The notes under the pieces were generated by a model that saw nothing but the letters and a program-made list of their open reading frames with translations, was not told where the DNA came from and did not search any database. From Stropharia rugosoannulata (lineage: Eukaryota; Basidiomycota; Agaricomycetes; Agaricales; Strophariaceae), in the NCBI GenBank assembly GCA_028532985.1, contig JANCIK010000006.1, positions 1,798,001 to 1,862,000 of the forward strand: a DNA stretch of 64,000 nt. The letters are read 5' to 3'. This document shows positions 50,164-60,651 of this stretch, one piece after another (the first letter of the stretch is position 1; the number at the start of each line of letters is the position of its first letter). Position numbers and translations under genes: made by a program.

Positions 50164-51584
50164 ATGGATCATCTCGATCATGACCACGGTTTAGAGCTTG
50201 ATCTGCACAATTGTGGTTCCGGCGGCGGCGCTCAGACAGAACTCAGTCTCCGCATAGTAGCGTTGTTTGTTATTCTTGTGGGATCGTCACTTGGTGCACT
50301 ATTTCCTGTCCTTGCGGGCAGGTCCTCTTGGCTACGTATTCCAAAAAGTGTATTCGAGTCAGTACCTGCTTCTACCCACAGTAACCATCTAACCAGGACG
50401 ATAGTTTCGCGAAGTACTTTGGCTCTGGGGTCATCGTAAGTGTGCCGCTAGGTTAACTCTGTTTCATAGTTTCACCTACATGTTTCAGATTGCCACGGCT
50501 TTTATTCACCTCCTCTCTCCTGGGCTCGAGGCTTTAAGTAGCGAATGCCTTGCTCCTGGTTGGTCGGAATACGTGAGTCGTTGCCAGTATTGTACATTTC
50601 AGACTGGCACTAATGACCACCTTAGCCTTATGCTCTTGCTCTCTGCCTGCTGAGCATCTTTGCCATCTTCATCATTGAGTTAGTAGCTTTCCGATGGGGG
50701 ACATCTAAACTCATGAAGCTAGGAATTTCGCACGGTGAGTTGTTGTACATGGTGTAGACGTTCTCTTTATACATGTCGAAACCTAAGATGCTCACGGCCA
50801 TAACCTTGGATCACATGCTGCACATGGTCCAGAGACTGATCATGTAAAATCAACTCCCACAAACTCCCAGAAGTCTCTCGACATTGAACAAGCAGTTCCT
50901 AAAAATGAGCACGCCCACGGCCATGGATTCGAAGATACCATAACTACACAGATCATCGGTGTGGGAATTTTGGAATTTGGTGTCGTTCTTCACAGGTATT
51001 AAATCAATTGCGCCTGCTGTGATTTAGTTTTTATATCCATCTCTAGCTTTCTCATTGGGCTTACACTCGCCGTCGCTGAAAACTTCAAAGTTTTATTTGT
51101 CGTTCTCGTTTTTCACCGTTTGTTTTGTTCTCCCATCTGCTTTATTATGTCCATTTACATTCCTTACAGAAACATTCGAGGGTCTGGGTATCGGTTCCAG
51201 GCTCGCCCACTTGGATCTCCCTCATAAATTTCACTGGGTTCCTATTGCTGGTGCTGTAGCCTACGGTTTAACGACTCCGCTTGGCATTGCTATCGGTCTT
51301 GGAATTCGCACATCCTACAATCCAGAGAGCACTACTGCATCGATTGTTAGCGGAGTGCTTGACTCGCTTAGTGCAGGGATCTTGATCTATACAGGACTCG
51401 TTGAGGTAGGCGTCTTCTCTTTTCGTCTTCATTCTAATTGAATCATTCATTCTTTTAGTTGTTCGCCCATGAGTTCCTTTTCAACAAGGATATGATGAGG
51501 TCATCTAATGCGAAACTGACATATGCTGTTGGTTCCATGTGTCTAGGATGCGCATTGATGGCTCTTCTCGGAAAATGGGCATAA
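50164..51584 (+). CDS. ZRT1: ZIP-family plasma-membrane zinc transporter (Zrt1/Zrt2-like)
   Basis: Eight-helix ZIP importer for zinc. The N-terminus has a His/Asp-rich segment (MDHLDHDHGLELDLHNCG). TM1 reads RIVALFVILVGSSLGALFPV, TM2 includes FAKYFGSGVIIATAFIHLLS, and TM3 YALALCLLSIFAIFIIELVA. The TM3-TM4 cytoplasmic loop is His-rich (DAHGHNLGSHAAHGPETDH, EHAHGHGFED), typical for metal sensing. TM4 holds FGVVLHSFLIGLTLAV. TM5 is restored by splicing as VVLVFHQTFEGLGIGSRL, the metal-binding HxxxE motif. TM6 includes VAYGLTTPLGIAIGLGI, TM7 SIVSGVLDSLSAGILIYTGL, and TM8 AVGSMCLGCALMALLGKW. Seven or so exons. Zrt1 and Zrt2 cannot be distinguished from sequence alone. Confidence 0.94.
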
Positions 51585-52004
51585 CTGGCTAAACTATACA
51601 CCACACACGTTTTCGGCGATACATGCGATACAAGTTCCAAATCATATACCGGGACTTACAACCTTTACACTATTGTACTGGACTACTCAACACACCAACG
51701 GATGAACTTTTCTTTCTGTTTATTCTCGGACAACTCTAGAGCCAGTGCTAGTGTAATAACTACCATGCTTATTCTCAACCGGATACCGCGGACCACTTGT
51801 AGTACTACAGTTATTCTCACTTGTTTTTCTTGGATATCATATATGTATATTGTTCAAGTGCATATCAAATTATACTACATAATCTCAAATAATATATGTA
51901 TGTCAAATTTTAGAAATAAAATTGTGTGCTTCACCATTACAACAGAAAGTGGCCAAAAGTGTATAATAGATATATTTATCGTCAATGGTAATAGATTGGA
52001 TATA

Positions 52005-52593
52005 CAGCCGAGATCCTCATAACCCATACCCATCGGGAGTCACCCCAGGCTATGGGTTTTGAGAGGTTATGGGTTGCGAGAAGTGTGATAAAAATAGATT
52101 ATAACATTTTTCGTCCGCCAACTCCAGTAATCTCGTCTCAAATGCATCCAGCTCCTATAACACAATTGTACTATGCAAATTATCTCTAGCATTCATACCA
52201 CAACGAAGACAGATCACATATTGACTCCAACCGCTGCAAGTCGGACAATGATTCGGAATTTTAATTCTATTATTCTCACAAGAAAGAACAGTTTGGGACC
52301 TTTTTTAGGGGTATCAATACGCTTAAGAGACATTGGGGGCAAATATTGTGAGTATATCTGGTAATTCTCAAGGTTTATGTCCGTCGGGTCGATAATTTTA
52401 TCAGGTCGGCCCACATTTTACTAGCAGCAAAACCCATACTTGGCCGAAAAAGCCTATGGGTTATGGGTTACTGGAAACCTATGGGTTATGGGTCGCAAAT
52501 TCCCGCAAACCAACTCGGTCGACAGATTTTTCTATGGGTTATATGTATGGAGTTATGGGTTATGTCGGTTATGGGTTTTAGGGATCTCGACTG
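52005..52593. mobile_element. Non-autonomous Tc1/mariner-like MITE
   Basis: Terminal inverted repeats start CAGCCGAGATCC (52005) and, on the other strand, CAGTCGAGATCC (from 52593). The match extends to 20 of 24 positions. The element is flanked by TA on both sides (52003-52004 and 52594-52595), the target duplication of Tc1/mariner elements. It is 589 bp, AT-rich, with no transposase frame. Sub-terminal copies of GGTTATGGGT in both halves are probable transposase-binding repeats. Its right end is 11 bp from the ERV1 stop codon. Confidence 0.75.
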
Positions 52594-52606
52594 TAGGTAC
52601 AACAAA

Positions 52607-53245
52607 CTAATTGCAACTTCCGTCCGGCGGTCCATCTCGCCATCTCTCGTCCACCTTTGCACAGTCAAATGTCTCCTTTCCAAGCTTGATGTTAACTTCG
52701 TTATGCCTCTCGCATAACCACCGACTCAGAGCCACGCGTCCACTAACGTCAGGCTTCGACTTCTCTATATTTTTGCCAAAATCTCTCGCGCACCAGCCAC
52801 AAGGATAGATTATTGGCAGAGAGCTGAGAAGCATCAGCATATTTGCGCGTTGCGTTGGAGTCGGATTTTCTGGATAATACGCCGCCGTAGTGTGCAAGAA
52901 AGTCCAAGTCGCACGCCCAAGAGCCTGTACGTCTGGAGGGCATCCAGGAGGAGACTCGTCGCCCCGGTATCCGAGAACGGCGGCGACAGGTGCTGTAACT
53001 GTTGCTGCTGCTGCTTCGACCGCTGTATGTGGCCCGCTCTGTGCATTAGTGGAACTTGTTGCAGCTGGGTTCGTCTCAGGAGCAGACCAAGTCCTAGCGG
53101 CTCTATTGGGGTCGGATTCTTCGCCTGTTTTGCGCGGGCTCCAGTTGCGAAATGCCGTACATATCTTGCAAGGTCTGCCATCCGGACCCATGATCATACC
53201 CGGCGGAGCCTGCAGAGGCGCGGATGAAGTCTCTTCGCGCGCCAT
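52607..53245 (-). CDS. ERV1: ERV1, FAD-linked sulfhydryl oxidase
   Basis: Mitochondrial intermembrane-space disulfide oxidase that reoxidises Mia40. One exon, 212 aa. The N-terminal shuttle cysteines are in DGRPCKICTAFRNW. A low-complexity Ala/Thr linker follows. The FAD-binding four-helix core runs LGRATWTFLHTTAAYYPENP, TQRANMLMLLSSLPIIYPCG, with the catalytic CxxC in YPCGWCARDFGKNI, then LSRWLCERHNEVNIKLGKET and FDCAKVDERWRDG carrying the structural Cys pair. The presence of the N-terminal CxxC and WCARDF indicates Erv1 rather than the ER paralogue Erv2. A MITE inserted immediately downstream must form part of its 3' UTR or terminator. Confidence 0.96.
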   Translation of the reverse strand: MAREETSSAPLQAPPGMIMGPDGRPCKICTAFRNWSPRKTGEESDPNRAARTWSAPETNPAATSSTNAQSGPHTAVEAAAATVTAPVAAVLGYRGDESPPGCPPDVQALGRATWTFLHTTAAYYPENPTPTQRANMLMLLSSLPIIYPCGWCARDFGKNIEKSKPDVSGRVALSRWLCERHNEVNIKLGKETFDCAKVDERWRDGPPDGSCN

Positions 53246-53379
53246 TGATCTTTAAATGTGTTATATACACTCAGTTGATCGTCTAAGTCTGACTAAGACA
53301 CGAACCTTTATGAAAGGGAGTAAGTGAAGACTAGGTGAAGAGGGGATAATGTAAGAAGCGGGGTCAACTTATAAGCTCA

Positions 53380-53710
53380 AATAAAGCACTTAGTAATAGT
53401 ACTAATTACTAAATACAGTACGTCGTCTGCCGGCAAGGCTGGCCGGAACTGTCCCGACCGTTGCCACTTGCATCCAGTCCGACATCCAGTATTTAGCCAG
53501 CGACCTGGATGGCTCCTGGACTGCTCTTGGGTCTGTGTACAACTCATTCTCATCGGAAATTCCAATATTGTTACCAATGTCCTGTTTATCGGTCCGTGTC
53601 ACTTTCTTGAAAGATTTATTAAAACACTTGTTCCTAGCTTGCTGCATGCCAAAGCAGCTTGTTTTTGTTACTTTTGCCATCGGCATTTCATATTCAAAAT
53701 GGTATCAGAA
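53380..53710 (+). mobile_element. Probable LTR-retrotransposon relic with primer-binding-like site
   Basis: TGGTATCAGA at 53700-53709 matches the start of the initiator-Met-tRNA primer-binding site widely used by Copia-type LTR elements. It sits just after TATTCAAAA, as it would after an LTR end. The preceding 300 bp lacks a gene and would be the LTR. The left LTR border and target duplication are not visible, and no gag/pol follows, so this is at best a solo fragment. Confidence 0.35.
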
Positions 53711-53974
53711 GGGGAAGAATGGCAACTAGTAGTAAAAGGCGAGTAATAATGTGTGGGTATATAGGCTCTAGTCTTGTATAGCATGGGCTCTCTATGGCTA
53801 CAGTAGGATTACATTTACACAACATTTGTATGATATTAGGTACTACAATAGATAATTTGCAAGAAGGACTGGTAATTGCGGGTCACAAACAGGTCAGGAT
53901 TAAGACAAAATTGGAAAGGCTGGGAACATTAAAGGTTTAGAGCAAGGAAGAAGAAAGAGTAGGACAAACCATGC
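53711..53974. other. Intergenic stretch after the LTR-like sequence
   Basis: AT-rich, without supported open frames or repeats. It leads into the 3' end of the minus-strand gene that ends at 53975. Confidence 0.3.
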
Positions 53975-55653
53975 CTATAGGGGAAGGGGACCGAAACTCA
54001 TTGGCGGCACTGCGTTTGTTGCGGTCAAAGGGGTTGGAGGCATAGCGAGACGCCGCTGGGGAAGCGGTCCAACTGCGTCTGATGCGCTCAACGGGGTTGG
54101 AGATATGGCGACACACTGCTGGGAAAGAGGCCCAACCATGTCTGTTGCTCTCAAGGGGGTTAGAGGCATAGCGTCGCGACGCTGGGGAAGAGGTCTAACA
54201 AGTCGGAGCTGGGGTTGCCAGCTACCAAGTGAGACGTGGTGAAGGCTGACGAGGACGAGGTCCTCAAGCTTGATGTCATGACGGCCGTCGCCTATTCGCC
54301 AGCGCGGGTCGACGTCCTCTTCCATGGGCTGACCCTTGCGCTCATTCAAAAAACGCTGAACGCACTTAGCCACATTCTTGGCCAGCTTCGCGAGCGTGAT
54401 GAGCTGCGGTGGGCTCCGGAAGTCCTTTGTTGGAATTTGGCGAGACCACTGTCTATATCCGGGCCACTAATCGCGGGTGCCGCATTAGTGGTGTCCGAAT
54501 CAGCCAGTAAAGAGACATCTCACCTCCAAACGGATGGAGACACTGGGTCCACGACCTTCGAAAACCACCTGGTCGTTGTTGCGGAGCTTCCGAGTGCGCA
54601 GGTGTAATGCGTCCTCAAGGCGAATGCCATACTGCTGAGAGCGCTCGGCGATGAAGTAGAGCGGTTCCTCGAGCTGGACCTCTTCGACATAACGCCTAAG
54701 GTCGCTGGTCGTGTGCGGCTTGTACATCTGCTGAGGCACGAAGGGGCCGGCATTGTCCAAGGGGAGCGAAAGGGCGTCGCGGAACAAGACTAGTTGTTCA
54801 CGGTGGGTATACAAGGGTCTGTCGGGCTGCAAGATCTGGTGAGTGACGTGTTTTAATCGTTAAAAGTGGATGACGAACCCGAGAGTGCGTCTGGTTGTTA
54901 TCCATAAGCATCATCATGCTTGTCTCGCTAGGGGACGGAGACGGCATAAAGGACTGATGTACACTCTCCGGCGTTGAAGGCGAAGGGAGACCTGGGGATC
55001 CCGAAAATGCAGGTGAGAGCGATAACGCAGATGTCGCAGGGGAAGTGTGCGGCAGGGCGGGCATTGTGATTGAGAATGGGCTCAAAGTAGTTTGTGGAGA
55101 GTAATTTGGAGACAGCAAGTAGCCCACAGGGGACGAGACATGGTCACCGGTAGTTGTACTATATGGGAAATTGTTCCATGCGTGGGATGGGCTGGGTAGC
55201 GGAGCAGCTATTTGCTGTTCTGAATGTAAAGTAGAGTTCGCAGCTTGTTGAACATTTGGCCAATGAGTATATTCATCCTGATGATGCTCAGTCGTGAAAG
55301 TATAGCCGTCTTGTGTGACCTCATCAGAAATATGGTTGTGTTGCATCTAGATGGAAAACCTCTCAGCGTCTACTCAATAACCAAAATATTGAAAAACATA
55401 CATATTGCCCATCAAAGCTAGACATGTTATATGCGGGTTGAAAAGTAGTGCTGTGAATTTGTTGGCTCAACCACTGCTCGACAGCGGTTGTCCTAGATGT
55501 CGCTACTTGTAGTTGGGGTGGTCTGACGGAGAAAAGATAGATGAGATATGTGGAAGGGAGGTAAAGAATTTATATGACTCACTGTCTTTGGGTAGTGGGG
55601 ATATCTGTGAAGGAATATAACATATCTTCAGAGAAAAGTAGTGAAGCGGCCAT
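53975..55653 (-). CDS. Unrecognised protein with disordered N-terminus and a compact C-terminal core
   Basis: Five exons can be joined in one frame. MAASLLFSEDMLYSFTDIP (ATG at 55653) is followed by an exon ending NMSSFDGQY. Next is a long Ser/Thr/Pro-rich exon (55346 down to about 54887). The core comes from two exons: YTHREQLVLFRDALSLPLDN, YVEEVQLEEPLYFIAERSQQ, LRTRKLRNNDQVVFEGRGPS, then WPGYRQWSRQIPTKDFRSP, LAKLAKNVAKCVQRFLNERK and KLEDLVLVSLHHVSLGSWQP. The C-terminus consists of three 21-residue repeats. The core has clear coding character and restores a frame across two introns, so it is a real gene. I recall no named domain. My recollection of similar uncharacterised proteins in other mushrooms is weak evidence only. 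No catalytic, zinc-binding or membrane signature is visible. The 5' end could have more exons. Confidence 0.72.
54003..54196 (-). repeat. Three 63-bp coding tandem repeats
   Basis: The C-terminus of the protein ending at 53975 contains three diverged 21-residue units beginning LPQRRDAMPLTPL, LSQQCVAISPTPL and LPQRRLAMPPTPL, each followed by a [RTS]A[ST][DN][MA]V-type segment. The DNA repeats at a 63-bp period. Confidence 0.75.
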
Positions 55654-56300
55654 TGGGTGATGGGCAAATTGTTACTGGCAGTACTTTTTCGTCGCATACT
55701 TATACGGTGATACTTGGTATTTAATTCCGAAAGTTCAGATGGGGAAACCATATTAGGATAATGAGAATGAAGTGACGCTGCAATATCAACGCGCAAGGGC
55801 GACGGAAATGCTCAGCCTCTGCGTCGAGAAAATCCTGATGGAAGAAATCATGTTCTTTTGAGGAAAGCTAAGGTCGCATGTTAGCCCAGAAAGGCAGGAA
55901 GTGATATCAATAAGCCTCCGGAAAGCAGAAGGCACTGCAGGAGCGACGTGCGAGGTGTGCGCTGTCCCATTCGAAATATGGATAACAGCACAGGTTGGGC
56001 ATCGCATTGTGTGAGAACTCCACATGGAAAACGAGCGCTGGCACCAAGCTTGCACAGCATCACCCAGACATCATCCCGCTTGCAGCGCAAGTCCATCAGC
56101 GGATGCGATGACAAGCACTAAAAACAGAGCCTGATAGCATTCCCAGCAGCGACAAGCGAGCGGAAAGCAAGAGCATCCCAACGGCTCGCGGTGAGTGGAG
56201 GCTGTGGGCCGTTTCCCCTTTTGGCAAGCCTCTGTTCACGTGTGCTGCCATTCAACTGCATCCACACAACTCGTCCAGAAACGCATCGCATTCGATAGTA
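55654..56300. promoter_or_regulatory. Divergent intergenic region, unrecognised gene / LEO1
   Basis: About 650 bp between two genes transcribed apart. The minus-strand frame continuing upstream of 55653 (MVSPSELSELNTKYHR) could be an alternative first exon of the unrecognised gene. Nothing else is supported. Confidence 0.4.
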
Positions 56301-58016
56301 ATGTCCAGTCTTGCCGGTGCACTGGACCTCAAGCCGTCTGCTCGTCCCTCCGACGACATTGATACGCATTCCACGCCACAGTCAGAGGATGAGGCAGACC
56401 AGGATGAGGCCATGTCGGACCTTTTTGGGAATGACAACGACGTCGACCAGCAGCGCCGGGCGGGGTCCGTATAGCCTTTGCGCCATTTTTTTCACTACTC
56501 ACTGCTGACCATGTCTCATTGCTTCCAGGCAGGCACCTGCATCGCCGACGGGGTCCGGACCGGACTCTGAACGCTTACCTTCTCCCGAGCGCGAGCGGCG
56601 ACAGGCACTGGAATACGAAGAGGAAGACGCACCTCCGGAGATTGCGATAGAAGTTAAGGAGGCAGAAGTCAAATTTCCCAACCTACCCGTACCCAAACCC
56701 TCAGATGGAGACGTATGTATACTTCCACCTTCCATGATATGTGGCTCATTTTCTCAATATACTTTCATTAAACCAATAGAACTGGGTTATTCGTACGCCA
56801 AACTATGTAAAGGTGGACTCGAAACCCTTTCACCCAGATACATATATGGGTCCCGAGCACGATGAAGACGAGGCACTGCATGACACAGGCCGTGAAACGA
56901 GTATGAGCATCAAGCTCAAGGTCGAAAACACCCTAAGGTGGCGGTGGACGAAGGACACGCAGGGGCAGGATGTGAGCGAACCCTGGCTTTGCATGGGCAC
57001 CTTGTATTAATTTCATTCTTACTTAGGTCAGAGAGTCGAACAGCCGCATCATTCGCTGGTCTGATGGAAGCCTCAGTCTGCGCCTCGGGAGAGAATTGTT
57101 CGACATCAACCAGTCCATTGATACCTCTGCCACGATACCAAGGCAAACTCTCGGTGTCGAGCGAGCCACCTCTCAGTCGCAGCCGTCGCAGTCACAATCA
57201 CAGACAGCGCCTTCCGGAACCTCATTCAGGCCTGGAAAATCGCAAGGTCTGACCTACCTCGTAGCACAGCACAAGCGATCCCAGGTCCTGCAATCAGAGG
57301 CAGTTGTCACAGGTTACATGAGTCTGCGCCCAACAGGCATGCAGTCCGAGACGCACCGCATGCTTGTGCGCGCGGTGGAGCAGCGTCACAAGCAAATTGC
57401 GCGTCTGCGCTTAGCGCCAAACCCACAATTCGATCCGGAGCGTGAAAAGCTGGAATTGCTGAAGAAGGACGCGCGCAAGTCTTCGAAAAAGTCGTCGGAT
57501 CGCTACGACGGCCTGGGCGGCTCGCGCAAGAAATCAAGACGCTCAAAGGACCACGACCTCATCTGGAGCGATGATGAGGACGAGCGCAATGACCTGTATG
57601 GGGACGCATCCGATGAGGAGGATTATAACCGCATGATGGATCGTTCGTCTCCTCGCAAGGCGAAGCGTAAGTCTGGCGAAGAGAAGGGAGAAGAGGACTA
57701 CAGGGCAGATGGGTTTGTTGTGCCTGATGAGTCAGACGAGGAAGCAGACCACGGTGGACAAGTTCGCAAGCGCGGCAGAGAAGGCAGCGACATGGAAGAC
57801 GACCTTGAACGTATGGAGGCCGACTTAGAGAAACAGGCCGCTGCCGACAAAAGGATTCGTGGACATGAAACCAAAAAATCTAAAAAAACCAGTGGATTCG
57901 ATGACGATGAAGATGCTGGCGCTATGGATGTTGAAAGCGAGGAAGAAGAAGACTTTAAAGTTCGCCGTGTTACGAGTAAACGCGCTATTGCGTTTGAAGA
58001 TGAGGATGAAGAGTGA
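56301..58016 (+). CDS. LEO1: LEO1, Paf1 transcription elongation complex subunit
   Basis: Leo1 binds Paf1 and nucleosomal histones during RNA polymerase II elongation. Start MSSLAGALDLKPSARPSDDI, with an acidic N-terminus containing MSDLFGNDNDV, the family signature near the start. The Leo1 core reads NWVIRTPNYVKVDSKPFHPD, ETSMSIKLKVENTLRWRWT, VRESNSRIIRWSDGSLSLRL, GRELFDINQSI, GLTYLVAQHKRSQVLQSEAV and VTGYMSLRPTGMQSETHRML, and then HKQIARLRL. The C-terminal half is a highly charged Glu/Asp/Lys tail with several Ser-Asp/Glu CK2-like sites, ending FEDEDEE. Four or five short introns occur in the first 750 bp; the rest is one exon (about 57027-58016). Confidence 0.95.
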
Positions 58017-58190
58017 TTCCAATCTTCAGTAACTCTCACTATATCGTATAATTCTTCTTGCTTTCTGTGTAATATCATCACTCTTGTACATTTAATTATA
58101 ATGACGGACGGAGTATGAAGCTTGAAGAGTAATGTACGCATATGCATAAATGAAACTAAAAAAGGAAGGCAGAAAGAGGGTATGCACTAC

Positions 58191-60469
58191 TTACCTACGA
58201 CTAACCCCAACCTTACTCTTCAGGGTGCCATCTTCGTCCCACTCTCGGGATGGCTTTATACTGTCTACAAATTTCTGGTTCTCTGGATTTCCTTTCAGCA
58301 AGTTGTGTAAAGTAAAGATAGCATGTTCCCGCAAATCTGCCACAACCTATCAGCAACATGTGCTAGGAAGACGGTAGAGTCTGCTCACATGGGTTTCTCT
58401 CATCAACGACGCATAAATTCATCACAACAGGTAGACCGCCAGCCTCCCGTGCGCGGTCCTGAACATCTGTCACGCCATGCGCTAAGACACCTAATAGGCG
58501 AACCAGATCTCTTTTCAGGTAGGAAAATCCTGACCCATCAGCTATAGCTGGCAAAACGGACGACAAGGGCGTGCCAACAGGGTCCACAGGTTTGCCAAAT
58601 TGGATACGCGGTAAAAATATGTCGAGCAGGTGTAGGAGTTCTGTGGTTCCTGTATTAGACCAGTGCTAGAAATTAGGAAGGCGGGAGGTACATGCCTATT
58701 AAACTCTCAATAACACCTACTTCCCCATATCTTTTTTGAATATAATAATCCTTCATGTTCATAGAGGGATATATAAGTAAGCCTTTATTCGCATTAGCTT
58801 GCTGCTCTTCTGCCTCTAGGGCTATTGTGATAATACACTGAGTCACCAGTACCAGAGCTTCGCAAACTTTTGGTAGCATTACATCAAGTTCCTGTGGGAA
58901 AGACGGGGACGCAACCGAGCTGTGTTCATCAGACGGCGACAGCATGGGAGACTGAAGTTGTGAGGATGCTGAATCTGATGAAGTCCTTTCGGTGACATGG
59001 TCATTTGCGCCCTGATGCCGTGGCGCTGGCACCATTCCTAACGAACGTTGCATCGCGCGCTGAGCGTACTCCGACAGTACAAAGAAGCGCCTAGCCATAA
59101 ATGAGCCCACAGTTTCGTGTGTTTGCAATATTGATAAGGAATCTATGTTCGACGGTTGGACCTGGTTCGCCTGCAGATATGAGTCAACGAGTTTGAGCAG
59201 CGTCGTTTGATGGGGGGTAACTATCTCATTCGGGCTAATCACTGATTGTCAGTAATTGTGCTGTCTGATGTCAAGGAGACTGACATGTTGAACTTTCGGT
59301 ACAAGTCTGGGATCAATCCTTCCTCGATGAACTGCGTGAATATAGCATATCTCAACAAACATGTTAGTTTGACGAACGAAGCCTCAATAACGCGGTTCTC
59401 ACCCGATATCAAACGCTTTGGCTCCTTCGCTCCCCTCGTCGGCTTCATGGAGCTTGACCATGTTGTCTAAGAGTCCAATGCAGATGCGCACACCTACTTT
59501 AGACTTGACAAGTAACTGGCTAAAATAAGAGTATTTGAATGTCGTCCAACTGAGAACATTGACAGGCTCACGTTCGTTTCCGACTTCCATGTATGCAGTT
59601 CAGAATGAAAATCAAAGCTGTCAACAGCGTACGGTGATCCAAGGATCCCAACAACCGACTGGCTTGCGTGTACCAACGTGAGTGATGCAGTAACATAGTC
59701 AGTGATTCGAAACAAACATTAGTATGACTTGGTCTTCAGGCAGGTTCATATAAGACTCCCATAGACGGGCAACGAGTGTTTCATTTGCTGTGACCGTGTT
59801 TGAAAGGGCCTGGGTCAGGAGGCGCGCGGTCGCTACAGCTATAAAAGAATGAGCGACGCGACATTCTGTACGATGCAGCTGCGTTGCTGAGGGGCAAAAC
59901 GGAGTACTCACATTCACTGTCTTCCATGGCCGACCAAGACGAGTAAAAGTGAATCAGCCGACGCATATCCGGCTCATTCTCACTAAAGTAAGGGTCGTCA
60001 ATGATCACTACTCCCCATTCGGCTCACAAAAACGGCGATGCGATAAGATAGCTCGCACTTACAACGCACGGAGCTGATTTCCAGGCACGCCGGCCACTAA
60101 ATTACGGGTGAACTTGGCCAGAGCAGCACATAAGTCGCGTAAGCCAGCAGGGTTCTGCTCTGCATCATCATCGTTGTCGTCCGAGTCGTTGTCCCAGTAA
60201 GAGAACTGGGCTCGGTTAAGGTCACGCCAGAGCTTGCGGAGATCGAGCCAAAGTTTGAGATCGGCCCCGGCTTCCTGTCTGGACAGAGCACACTAGGCAA
60301 GATAGTAAACAAAATATCTGGGCATGTCATACCTGACCTTGTCGCTTCGAGCAAGTGACTGAGATGCGGCATCAAGAACGTCAATGAGAGCGCGAATGTT
60401 CCGACTGCTGTTCACGTTGAAGCCGATGCATGCCTGTCTGAGCTGAGTGGCCACCATGGAACCGTGCAT
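58191..60469 (-). CDS. ATXN10: Ataxin-10 / CTR86-like armadillo protein
   Basis: The Ataxin-10 domain is at the C-terminus: GSGFSYLKRDLVRLLGVLAH, GVTDVQDRAREAGGLPVVMN, LCVVDERNPYLREHAIFTLH (restored across an intron at NPY) and NLLKGNPENQKFVDSIKP. Upstream helical repeats include KLWLDLRKLWRDLNRAQFSY, DLCAALAKFTRNLVAGVPGN and MARRFFVLSEYAQRAMQRSL. There is a Ser-rich low-complexity segment in the exon 58673-59242. About nine exons. The first in-frame ATG before the conserved region is at 60469 (MHGSMVATQLRQACIGF); an upstream stop in the same frame argues against an earlier start without another exon. The gene diverges from the VMA12-like gene 182 bp away. In yeast and animals the molecular role is poorly defined; septation and neuronal roles have been proposed. 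Confidence 0.88.
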
Positions 60470-60651
60470 GTTTTCCAAGACGGGGGAAACGGAGTGGATG
60501 GCAGACGGAAGGCAGTATTTTAAAGCGGTCTGAGCTTACACATGAGCGAACTCGGCGACAACATGACAGGGAAATGTGCTAAGCTGATCTGACGTCTGTC
60601 ATCATCTCACCCCGTAGGGCTCTGACCACACACATTCTTTTCCACATCATC

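Noticed and set aside
52005..52593. Internal telomere interpretation of TATGGGT repeats
   Set aside because: The repeats are few, irregular and inverted between the two halves, and lie within a TIR-bounded element.
53468..53746. 92-codon plus-strand frame between ERV1 and the unrecognised gene
   Set aside because: It coincides with the probable LTR sequence and has no conserved-looking protein features.
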